Below, piece after piece: positions 1-13,210 of a stretch of 64,000 bases of DNA. This DNA comes from Flaveria trinervia. Taxonomy: Eukaryota; Streptophyta; Magnoliopsida; Asterales; Asteraceae. The translations under genes and the position numbers were made by a program. Under the pieces are notes generated by a model that worked only from the letters and a program-made list of their open reading frames with translations, made no database searches and was not told where the DNA came from. The DNA is taken from assembly GCA_025506515.1 (NCBI GenBank), contig CM046444.1, forward strand, positions 120,576,930 to 120,640,929, given 5' to 3'. The stretch's first letter is position 1. Each line of letters begins with the position of its first letter.

Positions 1-1329
1 GTCAAGTAACACTAATGACACACCCTCCACCAGTGACCAACTACCAAAAAATGTATTAAAAAAGAAATAAGAAACAAAAAAATATAACTAAACGTAGTAG
101 ACGTAAAAACTTTGATCCACGCAGGTGAAATGTAAAACATATAAGACAATAAGTTTATCTGGGACCAGTGCGTTGCGATAGTTCGTTGAACTAGAAAAAT
201 GAGCTTGAAAGTTTGAACCACACACGACGTTTCGATGTTTTAAGTCGCAAATTTTATACCGAAACGTGAGAGGGAAAATTTGTAAAAACATAAAAAGTAT
301 AGGAGATTAAAACTGAAAGTAAAAAAATATTAAGATTAAATTTTAATATATGTAAAAGTATTTGTTTCAAATAAAAAGGTTAAAGACTAAAAAAAACAAA
401 AGATGGGTACAACCCCACAAAGCACAATGTACAACCTATGATGCATGATTAACTTGATAATTAGTATATATTAATATAAACCATTTGTCCAAAAGTAAGA
501 AAATCCTTATTCTGTATAAGTGTATATATATAGGGCAACGTTAATACTAGACAAGTTTAATTGCTTAACTATAAAACATGAACAGATTTCATTAAACAAT
601 ATGTTTAAAATTTGATATATATTTCATCAAAAGTAAAATACATGCCCAACCTTCTTTTGTTTTCTTGACGTGTAAACATTTTCAAATAGGTAGTACTTTT
701 AGAGAACTTGAAGATTTCAAATATAGAAAGTGGATCTAATATTGACATCAATAGAAAATGGGTTAGATTTGTATGGGTGAAAGTCTGTTTGGTATAAACA
801 TTAACATATCTTTTTAAGAAAACTTATAAGGTGTTTTGTTATGTTTTTTTGATAATCAATGTCCTATTTTAAACATTACATGTTCTATTTACTGCCTCAG
901 CCCAAATATATATATATATAACCGTCAATGTAATTCAAATGTTTTATAGTTTTGTTTCATTTAAGTAATTCAAAGCAAATTTTAGGAAATGTTTAAAGCG
1001 ATAAGGTTTGTACACTTAAATATAGTTCCGACCTATCGTGAAAGAATTGGACACAGAGAATCCAAATTTTCTCTAGTTTTGTTACTTTGAATAACGCAAA
1101 ACAAACTTCAAGAATTTTCAAGTTTTAAGTGGACAAAGTTTTTATACTCAAATTAGTTCAAACCATTCATATAAGAATCCGATACATTGGATGTCTCGTA
1201 TATATTTTGTAGAGGTGAAAATTTGTCTAAAATAAAAAAATACGTATAAATACACAATAATGTTTGAATAAAGTAAGTATTCTAATGTCTATGACATATA
1301 ATATTGTAATAACCATTATATTAATGTGA
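1..1329. other. AT-rich intergenic DNA, no gene seen
   Basis: I see no coding exon, RNA gene or clear repeat boundary here. There is a short (TA)n run near 905-920. The two short ORFs at the left end have no recognisable features and look like chance. Confidence 0.6.
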
Positions 1330-1900
1330 CTAACTTTCGTAAACTCGTGTATTACACTGGTTGAATAAATAAAATCTTAAATATAATAAAATTTAACTTA
1401 ATTATAAAACGATACTCCAAAATAAGATCTGATTTGAATTACGTAGGAGTAAAAAACTATAAACAATAAAAAAACGATATCAACTTTTAAAATATTCTTT
1501 TTTAAAAAAAATCAAACATTTTGTTTATAAAAATTATAATTTTTTATAAATATCCTTATTATAACTCTTATTTTTAATTATTTTTAGTTTATAAAAAAAT
1601 TACCTTTTAAAACACTAAATTTAAAACATTTTATAATTTATAATAAGTTTGATGGTTTAGAAAAAACATGTTTATTTTGTGAAAATTTGTTTCTTTAGAA
1701 ATAACATTAATAAAAATATATTTTTCTTAATCTATTAGAAAAACATTTGTAATCTAAACGATATAAATAATATTATTTATAATTAAAATAATTATTTAAT
1801 AGAAGAGAGAAGCGAATTTTTTTTTTGAAAACGAATGTGATGTTGACACGTGTCCTATATAATTACCCTTTTATTAGAGTATAATGATGATTTATATGTA
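1330..1900 (-). mobile_element. Decayed non-autonomous Helitron (cgtgtattacac family)
   Basis: Read on the minus strand, the 3' end shows a hairpin-like motif (plus strand cgtgtattacac followed by tggttgaataaataaaa) shared with the better copies at 34516-34999 and 37495-40997. The other end (near 1800-1900) shares the agagaga...gacacgtgtc...acccttttattagagta stretch with the 34.5-kb copy. The terminal CTAG is mutated, as the plus strand has ctaa at 1330-1333, so this is an old copy. No coding capacity is seen. Confidence 0.5.
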
Positions 1901-2494
1901 ATCTAATTTTCTTTATTAGGTTTATTAATTTTTTTAAATGCTATTAAATTTTAGAGTAAATTAATATTTGGCCCTTGTGGTTTAGATGTTTAACCATTTT
2001 AGTCCAAAAAAAATCTTTTGACATATCGGACCTTGAGATTGTATTTTACACGGTTGTGGCTTCTATTACTAACTCCGTTAATTTAATTCGTTAAATATAA
2101 TGGTATTTTAGACTTTTTATATCTCAGAGGCTATTTATGTGAATTAAAGTTCTTTTAATAATTAGTGAGCTATTATGTAATTACTCAAATTTTTAAAAAC
2201 AACCCTCTAATTTTCCTTATTTTCTAAATGAGTTTTTTGTTTGTTTATTAGAAAAAATGTTTTTTAGTTTTTAAACTATTTATGTTATTTTGGGTTTTAA
2301 TTGTATTTTAAAAAAATATACAATTTCAAACATGGTTTGTATAAAAAAAATCAAATTTTTAACATCGTTTTTATAGACATTTTTTCAAAATTATACGTTT
2401 TAAAAAAAAATCATTTTTCAATCGTTTCAGTATCTTTTGTTTCATTATACGATACAAGTTAGAGATATATATTGCTATTTTGGTTTCCTTTTGT

Positions 2495-3405
2495 TGTTGT
2501 TGTTATTATTATTATTATTATCATCATCATCATTATTATTATTATTATAATGATTATTATTATTATTATTATTTAATATAACATGTTTTAAATATATAAA
2601 AATAAATACTTCTTTTTTAAAGATTTTGTTATTGTATATTTTTTTGAAGTCATTTGTTAGAAAACTTTCAATTTAATTATGCAGTACAAGTTATAAAATT
2701 TTAAAATCTTTGGTCTTTTTTAAATCTTTCATTTGATTATACAATATAAGTTAAAAGTTTTTACAAATTTTAATATGATAAAGTGTTAGCAATTTAACAA
2801 GTAAAAGATAGTAATCCCATAAATAAACACTAGACATATAGTTGTTGAGAAAACATATAATATTGTATAATTTACTTATAGTCGTTAAAAATATAAGTTA
2901 AAAAATAAATAATTTTAAAAATCCAAGTAATTAAAATGTCGAACAATTCCAAGCAAAGTTATTATTATTATTATTATATTGTTATTATAATAATAATAAT
3001 TATTATTATTATTATTATTATTTAATAAACCACGTTTTAAATATATAAAAATAAATACTTCTTTTTTAAAGATTTTGTTTTTGTATACTTTTTTGAAGTC
3101 ATTTGTTAAAAAACTCTCAATTTAATTATGCAGCACAAGTTATAAAATTTTAAAATCTTTGGTTTTTTTAAAATCTTTTATTGAATTATACAATATAATT
3201 TAAAGTTCTAAATTTTTTAACCTGATAAAGTGTTGTCAGTTTAAACAAGTAAAATATAGTTATCCCAAAAATAAACAGTAGACATATAGTTGTTGAAAAT
3301 ACATGCATTGTATAATTTACTTATAGTTGTTAAAAATATAAGTTCAAAAATGAATGATTTAAAAAATCCAAGTGATTAAAAATTCGAACAATTACAAGCA
3401 AACGA
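2495..3405. repeat. Two-copy tandem duplication (about 450 bp) headed by ATT microsatellites
   Basis: Copy 1 (about 2495-2962) and copy 2 (about 2963-3405) each begin with an (ATT)n tract. They then share a long sequence including atatataaaaataaatactt, gaagtcatttgtta and aatttaattatgcag. It lies inside the fold-back element and probably arose by unequal exchange at the ATT tracts. Confidence 0.75.
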
Positions 3406-3791
3406 AAGATGTTCAAAATGAATATTTTTTTAAAAAGCATTTCTAGAAAATAAAGGTTTTAAAAGGAATGATTTAAAATAAAATTTGAAAAACAACATAA
3501 AAGGATGTTTATAAAAGTAAAAGCTTTAGAAAATATGTTTTTTATATTTAAAATGTATTTTATTAAATAGAAATTATAAAGGTAAAGTAAAAAATAAAAT
3601 AACAATAAACAACTTAGAAAAATTAAATATAAAAATATTTTTAGATATTCAAACAAATAACTTATTTAGAAGAGAATGAAAGTTAAGGGGTTGTTTTTGA
3701 TAATTTGAATAATTATATAATAGCCCCCTAGTTATTAAAAGAATTTTATAATTTACATAAATAGCTCTTGAAATGTAAATGGTTCAAAATA

Positions 3792-4011
3792 CCCTTATAT
3801 TTAACAAAATAAATTAACAAAGTTAGCCTTAGGGCTAAAACCGTTATAAAATTCAATATCATCAAAAAAATCTTTTTTGGACTAATAGGGTTAAACGACC
3901 TAAACCCTTATATTTAACAAAATAAATTAACAGAGTTAGCCTTAGGGCTAAAACGTTATAAAATTCAATATCATCAAAAAATTCTTTTTTGGACTAAAAG
4001 GGTTAAACGAC
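3792..4011. repeat. 113-bp tandem duplication inside the right arm of the fold-back
   Basis: The unit starting cccttatatttaacaaaat recurs at 3792 and 3905. The copies share gttagccttagggctaaaa, caatatcatcaaaaaa and ggactaa.agggttaaacga, and differ by a few substitutions and one-base indels. Confidence 0.85.
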
Positions 4012-6130
4012 TTCAAGTTAGAATTCCTAAGATGACATTCCAGTAATAATAAGTGCATTCTATTAAAAATATCAAATGTTCAAATCATGCAAGATGTACT
4101 TGTCGGTGTTTAATAGGAATAACCTACGAGTTGTTTAAGTTTTAAAGTCTTATTAAACTATATGTAAACAATGATGTGGAAATAAATATACCACGTGCAT
4201 TGTTCATTTTTTTTACATTTTGCGTGAAAAAGTCGTCGCAAGGGAAAATAAAGTGGTCGGTGAACGTTACCGACGACGTCACCTTGGTAACTTGAGACCT
4301 ACCGTTAAAACGACACTTGACCAACCAAACAGAGGTGTCAATGCATCCAAAATCAAATGATTCCAATTCACTATAATAATAATTATAATAATAATATTCT
4401 TAATAACCATATGGTGCCAAGTATATAATATTATTCAATGTCACATACTAAAATTTCACATTTTCTTTTTTGTTAATAAATTCACCGAACTCAAATCATA
4501 GGACAGTGGTAAATATCATCCTACCATTTCGATGGCGCAATATTCTTATTGTGAGACTCCAATGAAGACCATATTGTCTCCTTTGTCACACCGACTCGTC
4601 TTACTACTACTCTGGTTTAGTCGCGTTAAAATATTAAGTTTTATTGTGATTTGTCATGTGTGTAACTTCAATAACGTCATGTCTAGTAAAATAGGGAATG
4701 GGTAGAATTTTTTTCGTAGAATTTATTTCATATGGAGTTACTGTTTTTTAATGTTCGGATTACTAACAAGCCGGCATCAAAATTTTCGGTTTGGATCGTG
4801 TAGGGCCAGTCCTGTAATACAATACGGATACTGATTGATTATTCAAATACTCAGAAATTAGATCCGTATAAAAATTAAATTATAGAAAAAATATAAAAGA
4901 AGAACAAAAAAAATAGATAGGAGCACTTCTGGTGAATTTTTTATTTAAAAAAAAGAGGAAATAAATTAAAAAGTAGAAATATTAAAAAGATGAAATATAC
5001 ATCTAATAGATGACTATGATTGGTTCAATAAACAAGCAATTTGCACGCCAAATTACCAACCAACCACCCATTTCTTCACTTTATATTTTATCATTTATAT
5101 TATTTAAAATCTTAATGGAGTCGCTATCACAAATTTATTGGGGGACACTCACTTGTCAAGATCATAAACCACACATAAAAGCTAAATTAACGATGGGGTC
5201 ATTTGACCCCAATATACATATGGTCCGAAAAAGATGAGTAAAATACTTCATTCTATACTACTGTATAAACATTAAATGCTTATATGATATTAACACTTAA
5301 AGATTCATGATAAGCAAAATACTTTCAGTAAAGATGAGTGGGACACATCAAGTGTGATGGCACGACATGGTCTGTGCTGCTTGATGACACCACCGCCGCC
5401 CCTAGACCCCATTGATTCGAGTGTTTCGCGTCATGGGGTTGACTGATAATTTTAAAAATAAGAATTTCAAACAGTATAAATACAAACCAATTAATTCGTG
5501 ATGATGTTTTCCCTAGAACCAATATTATGTTAGGAACTACGAAAACATAATTGTACATTTAGTTTTAAAGTATGATACGTAAGATAGTCTTATGATGGTT
5601 AAGTGATATGTCTCATAATCAAAATGTTAGGAGCTTAAATTCGATAGGGTTTATGTTATTGTGTATTAATTTCAAAAAATCTAAGAAGTGTTGCTAAAAA
5701 ACCTATGATAAATAAATAATATTAAATCACTCACCACTACTCGGATTTTATGAAACTTAAATACTCAACCTTTTAGTTACAAGATTGATACTTAACCTTC
5801 AAGATGTCACATCTTAGAGCATTAAATTACTCATTTTCTAAAAATGAACTACTAGTATACTTCTATTAACTATATACAGGTGTAGATTATAAAATTTAAA
5901 CTATTTTTAAATGACAAATGTAAAACTCTATTTCGAATGCTATATGTTATTTTAATTGAGTTTCCATATTCGTTCCCACAACTAAAAACCCTTCTCTCAC
6001 AACCTACAATATTATTTGCTCAAAGTGATAGAAACCTTAATATATTTAATAGTCTTACACACAAATCATTTGAGCTAAGGATCAATAGTTTTTCATCTCA
6101 AGAAATGTAAATATAAAAAGATCTTGAGTT
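4012..6130. other. Intergenic DNA, no supported gene
   Basis: I found no exon with family resemblance. Two slightly GC-richer patches (about 4220-4350 and 5340-5440) hold short open frames on the minus strand, but these lack motifs, introns or a promoter I can recognise. Confidence 0.5.
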
Positions 6131-6235
6131 TTTAGTTGTGGATTTTCTTACGTTAGAGTGAGGATGCGGTCTCAACTAAAAAACAAAATGAAACGACCTA
6201 ATTAAAATAACATATATCTTTCGAAACAGAATGAT
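6131..6235 (+). repeat. Dispersed SINE-like repeat fragment
   Basis: A stretch with ggattttc, gatgcggtctcaact, aaaaaac and taaaataacatat is clearly related to 55133-55225 (gggttttc, gtgcggtcctgact, taaaataacattta). Such short dispersed sequences next to B-box-like stretches often prove to be SINE tails, but I see no intact tRNA-like head here. Confidence 0.3.
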
Positions 6236-6399
6236 ACATTTATTAGTAAAAAAGGAAAAAGTCTTTCGTCTCAGCATTAAATTATTCTATCTAAAAATAT
6301 TATTTTGGCGATAGAAGAAGATAAAACATCGGATTCAAAGGTTAACCCTTCAAACTCATCAAACTCCGTACTCAATAAGCAAACAAACTCAGCTGTACT

Positions 6400-6879
6400 C
6401 GGTGAATCACAACCCACTTCCCCTTTACCTTCTATTTAATCAATCAACCCCCACACACTCTCTCTCATCACCCATCGTTGCCCACCACAAGATCTTGAGA
6501 TCAACAACCAACCATTTTCATCAACAATTCATCCTTCACTACCTCATCATCTATCTATCCATCTATCTATCACTGATAACTTGCAATTGTGCGATCCATC
6601 GTTGGTTGTATCGATGATGGTGTTGTGGTGTCATCTTTCTTGAACTAGCCGCTGTCGGTGGCCTTGGGATTCTAGAGTTAGGGTTAGGGTTTTCAAGAAT
6701 TGGATTAGTGAGCTGTTGTTGGTGGGTAAATGCGGGTGATTTTGTTTATTTGTTTGTGGATTTTGGGATTGCAACCGACGACGTACTTTTGTTGTTGAAT
6801 TCCCTTTCTGGGTTTTGGTTTTTGGGTTGTTTTGATCTGATTTTGATTGTGAGAAACAAGAGAGTGTTGGAGGTTGAAG
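6400..6879 (+). promoter_or_regulatory. 5' leader of the MAP kinase gene
   Basis: This pyrimidine-rich stretch with ctctctctc (about 6457) and ctatctat (about 6550) repeats lies directly ahead of the inferred ATG at 6880 and looks like a plant 5' UTR. Short upstream ORFs occur within it, for example one starting at 6402, so upstream translation could matter. I see no strong TATA box. Confidence 0.4.
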
Positions 6880-9800
6880 ATGCAGCAAGATCGGCGGAAA
6901 AAGGTTTAAACTTGCTTAAATTGTTGTATAATTCTTGTGATCTTTGAGTTGAAATCATGATCATCATCACTGATTACAGTTGTTTACTGGAGTTTTATGA
7001 GTTTTAGATGCTGTTATTCAAATCTTTATATGCTATGTTTTGGGGATTTTGAATTTTGCGTTAAAGGTTTGAATTTTAAATTTTTAATGGAGTAGTTACT
7101 GGTTGCAGCAGAGAATTCTGTTGTTTTACTAATGGTGATCAGTTGTCAGTTATTTGCTAATTGTTATTTAGTTTACATGATTGTCCATTATGATTTAGGA
7201 TTTTGGGGAATTTAAACTTTTTGTTGATTTTATTGAGTTTATTGTTGTTTGTTGTGATCTGAGCTTGTAATGAACATGATGCAGAGTCCAAAAGAGGTGG
7301 AGTTTTTCACTGAATACGGTGAATCAAACCGTTACAAAATTCTAGAGATTATAGGGAAAGGGAGTTATGGAGTTGTTTGTGCAGCAGTTGACACACAAAC
7401 TGGTGAAAAAGTTGCAATAAAGAAAATAACAAACATTTTTGAGTATTCATCCGATGCTATTCGAATATTGCGGGAGATTAAATTGCTTAGGCTTTTACGT
7501 CATCCTGATATTGTTGAAATTAAACGCATTATGATGCCACCATCAAGACGAGATTTTAAGGATATCTATGTTGTATTTGAGCTCATGGAGTCGGATCTTC
7601 ACCAAGTCATTAAGGCTAATGATGACTTGACTCATGAGCACCATCGGTTTTTCCTCTATCAAATGCTTCGAGCTTTGAAATATATGCATACAGGTAACTA
7701 TTTGACATCAAATCTATCTATTGCTGATGGATTATATTTGTGCTTCCTTTTACCTATATATACTAGCATACTTTTTCATTTGACCCGTTTTAGTCATTGT
7801 ACATATGAGTCATTAAAAGATGGTTTATAGTCTTAATTGGGCCATTTTGTAGGTCTAAAAACGGCTTTTAAAAGTTGATATTTTTTTAAGTAATTATTTA
7901 ACTTGTTATATAAAAATGTTAGTCTAAACATAGTGTTGAATGTATGGGTTACAAAATAGCTAAGAAGTAACATGTAGCTATCATTTAATGACTTAAATGT
8001 ACAAAGTAAGCTACATTGGCTAAAATCAGACAAATGAAAAAGGGAAATTGTATTTTACTTATTTGGAACTGAAATTGATTCAAATTTATATGAAATCAGC
8101 AAATGTTTATCATCGAGATCTGAAACCGAAGAACATATTAGCAAATGCAAATTGCAAACTCAAGATATGTGATTTTGGGTTAGCAAGGGCTGCATTTACA
8201 GATACCCCTACAACAATATTCTGGACGGTAGGTCATTTATTCAATTATTACACATCAAGTTCAGCAATGCACATTGAATAACACGTTTCACTTTGTTTTA
8301 TATAAAAACATTGCAGGATTATGTTGCAACAAGATGGTATAGGGCTCCTGAGCTATGCGGATCTTTTTACTCAAAGGTATAGTTATAATGAATATTCCAC
8401 CTGAATATATCGACAGTCTCCTTCTATAAAGTCTAAATAGTCCTTGAGTTGATCTATTGAGTTTTATGGAAGTTGACTATATGGTCAATTCGCTTGCAGA
8501 TGTTAGTATTTTTATCGTTATGTTTCTTTTGTCATTCTGATTTCTCTGATTTTTTTTGTTTTTTTTGTTTTTGTATTGCAGTATACCCCTGCTGTAGATA
8601 TTTGGGGCATTGGATGCATATTTGCTGAGGTATTGACCGGGAAACCACTTTTTCCTGGAAAAAGTGTGGTTCATCAGTTGGAGCTTATTACCGATCTTCT
8701 TGGGACACCGTCATCAGATACTATATCTAGAGTATGTTAAATTCTTCATTTATGATTTATTGTAATAAAAAGAATTAGGGGGGGGGGGTTGGGGATGGGT
8801 GGGTCCTTTCATTATCACTCAAAGAAAATATACATCATTTGTGCTTTATGCAACTGTTTATTGCATTATTATTTGATTATTGTGAGCTGAAGTCACGGTG
8901 ATGGATTTTTTTTGTCTGTGTGTTCGGGTTGAACTATTATTACATGTAACATGGAAGGAAACAAATTGTCATATTTTTACACCTTAAAAGTATAAAAGAA
9001 TGTCTTTCTTGGTCATTTCCTTTAGAGTAATTGTATAGAAAAGCGCCTATAGGCTTCCGTTGAATTCGCATATAACTATACAAGTCGCTGGAATGTATTT
9101 TGAAAGAAAGGACATTTATATTAATAATAAATGTAGACTTTATTGCTAAGCTTTGAAACTTGAGGGGTTTGTTAGTTAGTTAAATATTCATAACTGTCAA
9201 ACACTCACACAACCAATTATCTTGGAAACACAGTTTATTACAACTGATTATTGCATTGTGACCATTCAATATCACACAAATTAGTTTTAAATCACATATT
9301 TAGACACCGCTTATATGATACTCGTTAAACCTCATGCAGGTACGTAATGACAAAGCAAGAAAATACTTGATGGAGATGCGTAAAAAGAAACCTGTAACAT
9401 TCTCTGAGAAGTTTCTAGAAGTTGACCCATTGGCACTTAAGCTATTACAAAGACTATTGGCATTTGACCCAAACGACCGACCCACTGCAGAACAAGCTCT
9501 AGCCGACCCTTACTTCAAGGGACTATCAAAACTTGAACGTGAGCCATCATGTCACTCATTTTCCAAATTGGAGTTTGAGTTTGAGAGACGTAGAGTTACA
9601 AAAGACGATATTAGAGAATTAATATTCCGCGAGATCCTAGAATACCACCCTCAGTTGCTCAAAGATTACATGGCTGGCAATGACCGTTCTAATTTCCTTT
9701 ATCCTAGGTTGTTAATATTTGAAATTCATTCACTTTTGGTTTTCTCTACTGGGTTATTCATCGGTTGTAACATACTAACATGTTTTTTTTCCAATGCACA

Positions 9801-11354
9801 GCGCGATTGGTCAGTTTAGGAGGCAGTTTGCTTATCTTGAGGAAAACGTTGGCAAAAGTGGGCCCGTTATACCTCCAGAAAGAAAACATGTTTCTGTCCC
9901 GAGGTAAAACATCTGCTAGTTATGTAGTGAATCTGTATCTGGCAATTTTATGATGGGAAACCACATGAAACGATACTATTAAGTTAACGAGTTGTCCAAC
10001 ACGTAGTAGATTATTACTGACGAGACATGAGCATTTTTTTGCACATCTATATTATATATAAAGTATATGAAAGGGGTAATTTAAGATACCATAAAATTAA
10101 GAACACTTACTAAATTCAATGCATAAAATACAACCACGTTTGAGGGTAAAATAGTATCTATAACATTATTTGCACATTACCCCTTATAATTAGTTACATA
10201 ATAACCTTACACTTACTAACATTTGCATAAAATTTTATATTATCTACCCAGATCTTTTTATCTATTACATTTATAAACGTTTTGATACTACAATTTAACC
10301 TATGTTTATCTTTAAACGTTTTGATGAAAACTTTTTGCTGAAACAATTTGTATTTTGTGAGGTACAATAAGTTAATGTGTATATACAAGTTGTCATGCAG
10401 AACTCATTTATTTGGTGTTTTATATTTTAACTTAGAAAAACATAATAAACTTTTGTAAAACTACTACAAGAATAATAAAATATTAAATGCACGTGTCAAA
10501 TGTACAATGTCGTCCCGCCGCATTACGCGGACACCCTTCTAGTATGTCTAATGTGATGGTTGGCATAAGCCAGCAATGGACAGGTAAAATCAGCTAAAAC
10601 GCTGTTGGTTTTGGAGATTTGGTAATAAATTGTAAGTTTGTTTCTGTTTTAGGGTCTAGTTTAAAGTTGGTTGTTAAGATTAGGAAAACGCATAAAGTTC
10701 ATACCTATTTCGTGCAGTTTGACCAAATTTGTGGTTATTTGAGGGTAAGTTAGTTCTTCTTTTGACGTCGACTTTTGTGTACTCAGGTCAACAGTTGCTT
10801 CAAACACAACTGCTCCAAGCTGCAGCAGTGTTTGGCTGCATTCGACAACAGACCAGTGGTGGACAGCATGTCTCACGGCGGTGGAGATGTGGATGCAGCC
10901 GGAAATATTTTCAGTGCTGCTGCTCGGCCGCCACCAAGAATGCCCAAAGGTAAGTATACTTTTTATTTCACTCTTAACTGCATACATGGTAAATCAGCGC
11001 GTATTAATATTAACTCAATCTTTTTGTTAAACATGATCAGGAAGAGCTGTGGGCCCCGTACTTCCGTTAGAGAGCAGCAGAAGCATGAAAGACATGTATG
11101 ACCCAAGGGTAACGGTTAGAAACACAAGTACAGTTGGCCTTTCTCCACATTATGCATATAGGAGCAACAGTGTGGATCAAACACATGGTCAACAGAAGTC
11201 AACGGACGGGAAATTGGCGGCAGGGTTGGTCAACAGTAACCCGTATTACAAGCAAACACATGGTCAACAGCAGTCGAACGACCGAATAACAATCGATGCA
11301 AAGTTTATGCAGAGCCAGTCTCATAGAGAGGTTGGTGTTTTCCATTTGGGATGA
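6880..11354 (+). CDS. TDY-class (group D) mitogen-activated protein kinase, nine exons, C-terminal frameshift
   Basis: Serine/threonine kinase of plant MAPK group D (MPK18/19/20-like). Exons read as 6880-6903, 7285-7693, 8100-8227, 8317-8376, 8582-8731, 9340-9707, 9802-9903, 10787-10949 and 11041-11354, all with GT-AG junctions. The start at 6880 is preferred over the ATG at 7270 because it encodes MQQDRRKK, the usual group D N-terminus, and splices in frame to SPKEVEFFTEYG. Motifs include the glycine loop GKGSYGVV (32-39), catalytic K54, HRDLKPKN (149-156), DFG (169-171) and the activation loop TDY (187-189), which is split between exons 3 and 4. The long basic tail is typical of the group. 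Exon 8 (10787-10949) changes frame near 10812-10822: it enters as RSTVASNTTAP and leaves in the frame used by the last exon, one base short. Read literally, the tail stops early in exon 9. The kinase domain is intact. The break may be a sequencing error or a real allele. Confidence 0.9.
10046..10542 (+). mobile_element. Non-autonomous Helitron in MAP kinase intron 7
   Basis: It starts with TCTATATTATATATAAAG after a host A. It ends with a GC hairpin (cccgccg cattacg cggac) followed by acaccctt and CTAG, then a host T. TC...CTAG ends, a subterminal hairpin and insertion between A and T are the Helitron signature. There is no coding sequence. It lies wholly within the intron between 9903 and 10787. 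Confidence 0.8.
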
Positions 11355-13210
11355 TCACACAGATGTCATTGTTTTCAGCTTCTTTTCCACTTTCTTGTTT
11401 TTATTTTTATTTTTATTTTTATTTTGTTTTTCATACTAGTGTGTGTTTTCCCTTATAAATTAGTTTAAAGTGGTGGTTTAGTTTATGTATATTGCACACT
11501 CTTTTAGCTTTATTGAAATAACGAAAATCTAAATAAGCTGTTTGTATCATATGGATGTGGATTGCATTTAGATGGTTGTCTTTTAGGACATTGGAAGTTA
11601 ATGGTTTTTAGGTTAATACCATAAAAAAACCTAACATATATGCATGTCTTTTTACAAAAATTTTTTTACGCAAAGTCTTAGATTTGTTTAAAATTGACAA
11701 TGTTTTACAAAAATCGAATTTAAAATTGACAATGTTTATCAAAAACATCGGTAGTGACGTGTTATCACGTAGACATTTTTATTTGCGTAAAACGCTTTCA
11801 ATTATTGATGTCATGTTAGAATTCTGATGTGTCAATATCCATTGTAATTCATTATTTTGATGAATTATTTCTTCGGACAAAAGAAGATGATGGAAACACT
11901 TGCTCGAAACAGTACTTATCAATTTTATTGTGAAATACAACTTTTCTGAAGAATATGATATTTCTCTCCATGAATTATATCATGAAAAATGGATAGCATT
12001 ACATGTGGAATGCCTCTTCTTTGAATTGTAATTTGTCACTATATTAATCTTTTTACGAGTATGTGTATTTTAAACAAGTTTAAATACTTTAATATCTATA
12101 ATTGAGTACAGGATTTTTAATCTTGAAAAATAAGAAAGTATGTTTTTTTACAATATTAACCCTAGTTTTTTTTTAAAAACCAATCAAAATTGTATTTGCC
12201 GTTATTATTATGTATGATGATAATGATTGTCCATACCCTTTGTCTCCATATTTTCAACTCATCAAGATTCCCATACTATCATAGACATGTGTACCATCAA
12301 TGAAAACTGTCCAAAATAATGTTCAGGAAGTTTGGTTGATTAAGCATCCATATGACCATATGCCATGATTGATTAAATGCCATGCACTTTATTTTACCAA
12401 AAAGCCCATATCTTGTTGAAAATATAAATCTCTTACCAACTTCTACCAAAATCAACAAGCTTTTCACATGTTTCCAATTTTTCTTCCCTTTCCTGGAAAA
12501 AAGGGACCAATTTCCCCATAGAGAAAAAGAAAGGTCAATAAAGAGTTTCATTGCAACCTTCTAACATTGGCGCAAGCGCGCTTGAGTCCCTCTAACAGAA
12601 TTCACATGTTTGAATCCATCTTTCACTGGTTTTTTTGTTTAAGGGCGCTATCTTTTACCTGATCCAATGGTTAATAGAGTGTGAATTTTCTTGTAACAGA
12701 TTATTAAAATTATCATAAACGAAAAAAAGAGTTCAATTGATGGCTAAGGGCAAAATAGTCTAAAACAAAGCCCATACATATTGGCTCCATTTGTATTTTG
12801 TGTGCATACACATTTTCACTCACCTGACTTTACCAGCTGGCAACCTTTGTACCAATCCGGCCCCAACACATGTTTTTCGAAACCTCCATACCAATCAGAA
12901 TCCAACACATATCCGTTACAGGTCCCACAAGTCACAAGATGTAACAGAATGTCAAACAAATGTATAATGATATAACATAAAGTTATCACCTTTTTTCTTG
13001 TGCAGCTGCCTGCAAATGATCTCAATTATATCCCACAACCATTCTTGCTCATATCTGCAAGATCATATAAACACACACAGTGTGTGATCATTTATTTATA
13101 ACATTTGACTTTTGAAACTGTGACAAAAGTCAAAGAAACATAAACACACCACTTTTTTAGTGGATACATAATAGTAATTCAACATTCAGCTCAGTTCTAC
13201 TTATAACAAA
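11355..13210. other. Intergenic: MAPK 3' region and receptor kinase upstream region
   Basis: A TTTTA-type simple repeat (about 11399-11424) probably lies in the MAPK 3' UTR. The rest has only short frames without motifs. The last 130 bases form a plausible leader for the gene starting at 13211, with a weak TATA-like tttatttataac near 13090. Confidence 0.5.

Larger units (their letters stand above)
1955..4011. repeat. Composite fold-back element with long inverted arms
   Basis: The left arm (about 1955-2225) and the right arm (about 3685-4011) are reverse complements with moderate divergence. Shared landmarks include ttttagtccaaaaaa, gttaatttaattcgttaaat, ggctatttatgt and aaaacaaccc. Arms of about 250 bp around an AT-rich centre fit a long-TIR non-autonomous DNA transposon, possibly MULE-like, or two head-to-head copies of one repeat. 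I could not define a target-site duplication, so the class is uncertain. Confidence 0.5.

Noticed and set aside
12297..12551. 84-codon minus frame and overlapping plus frame
   Set aside because: Two opposing frames over AT-rich DNA with no motif.
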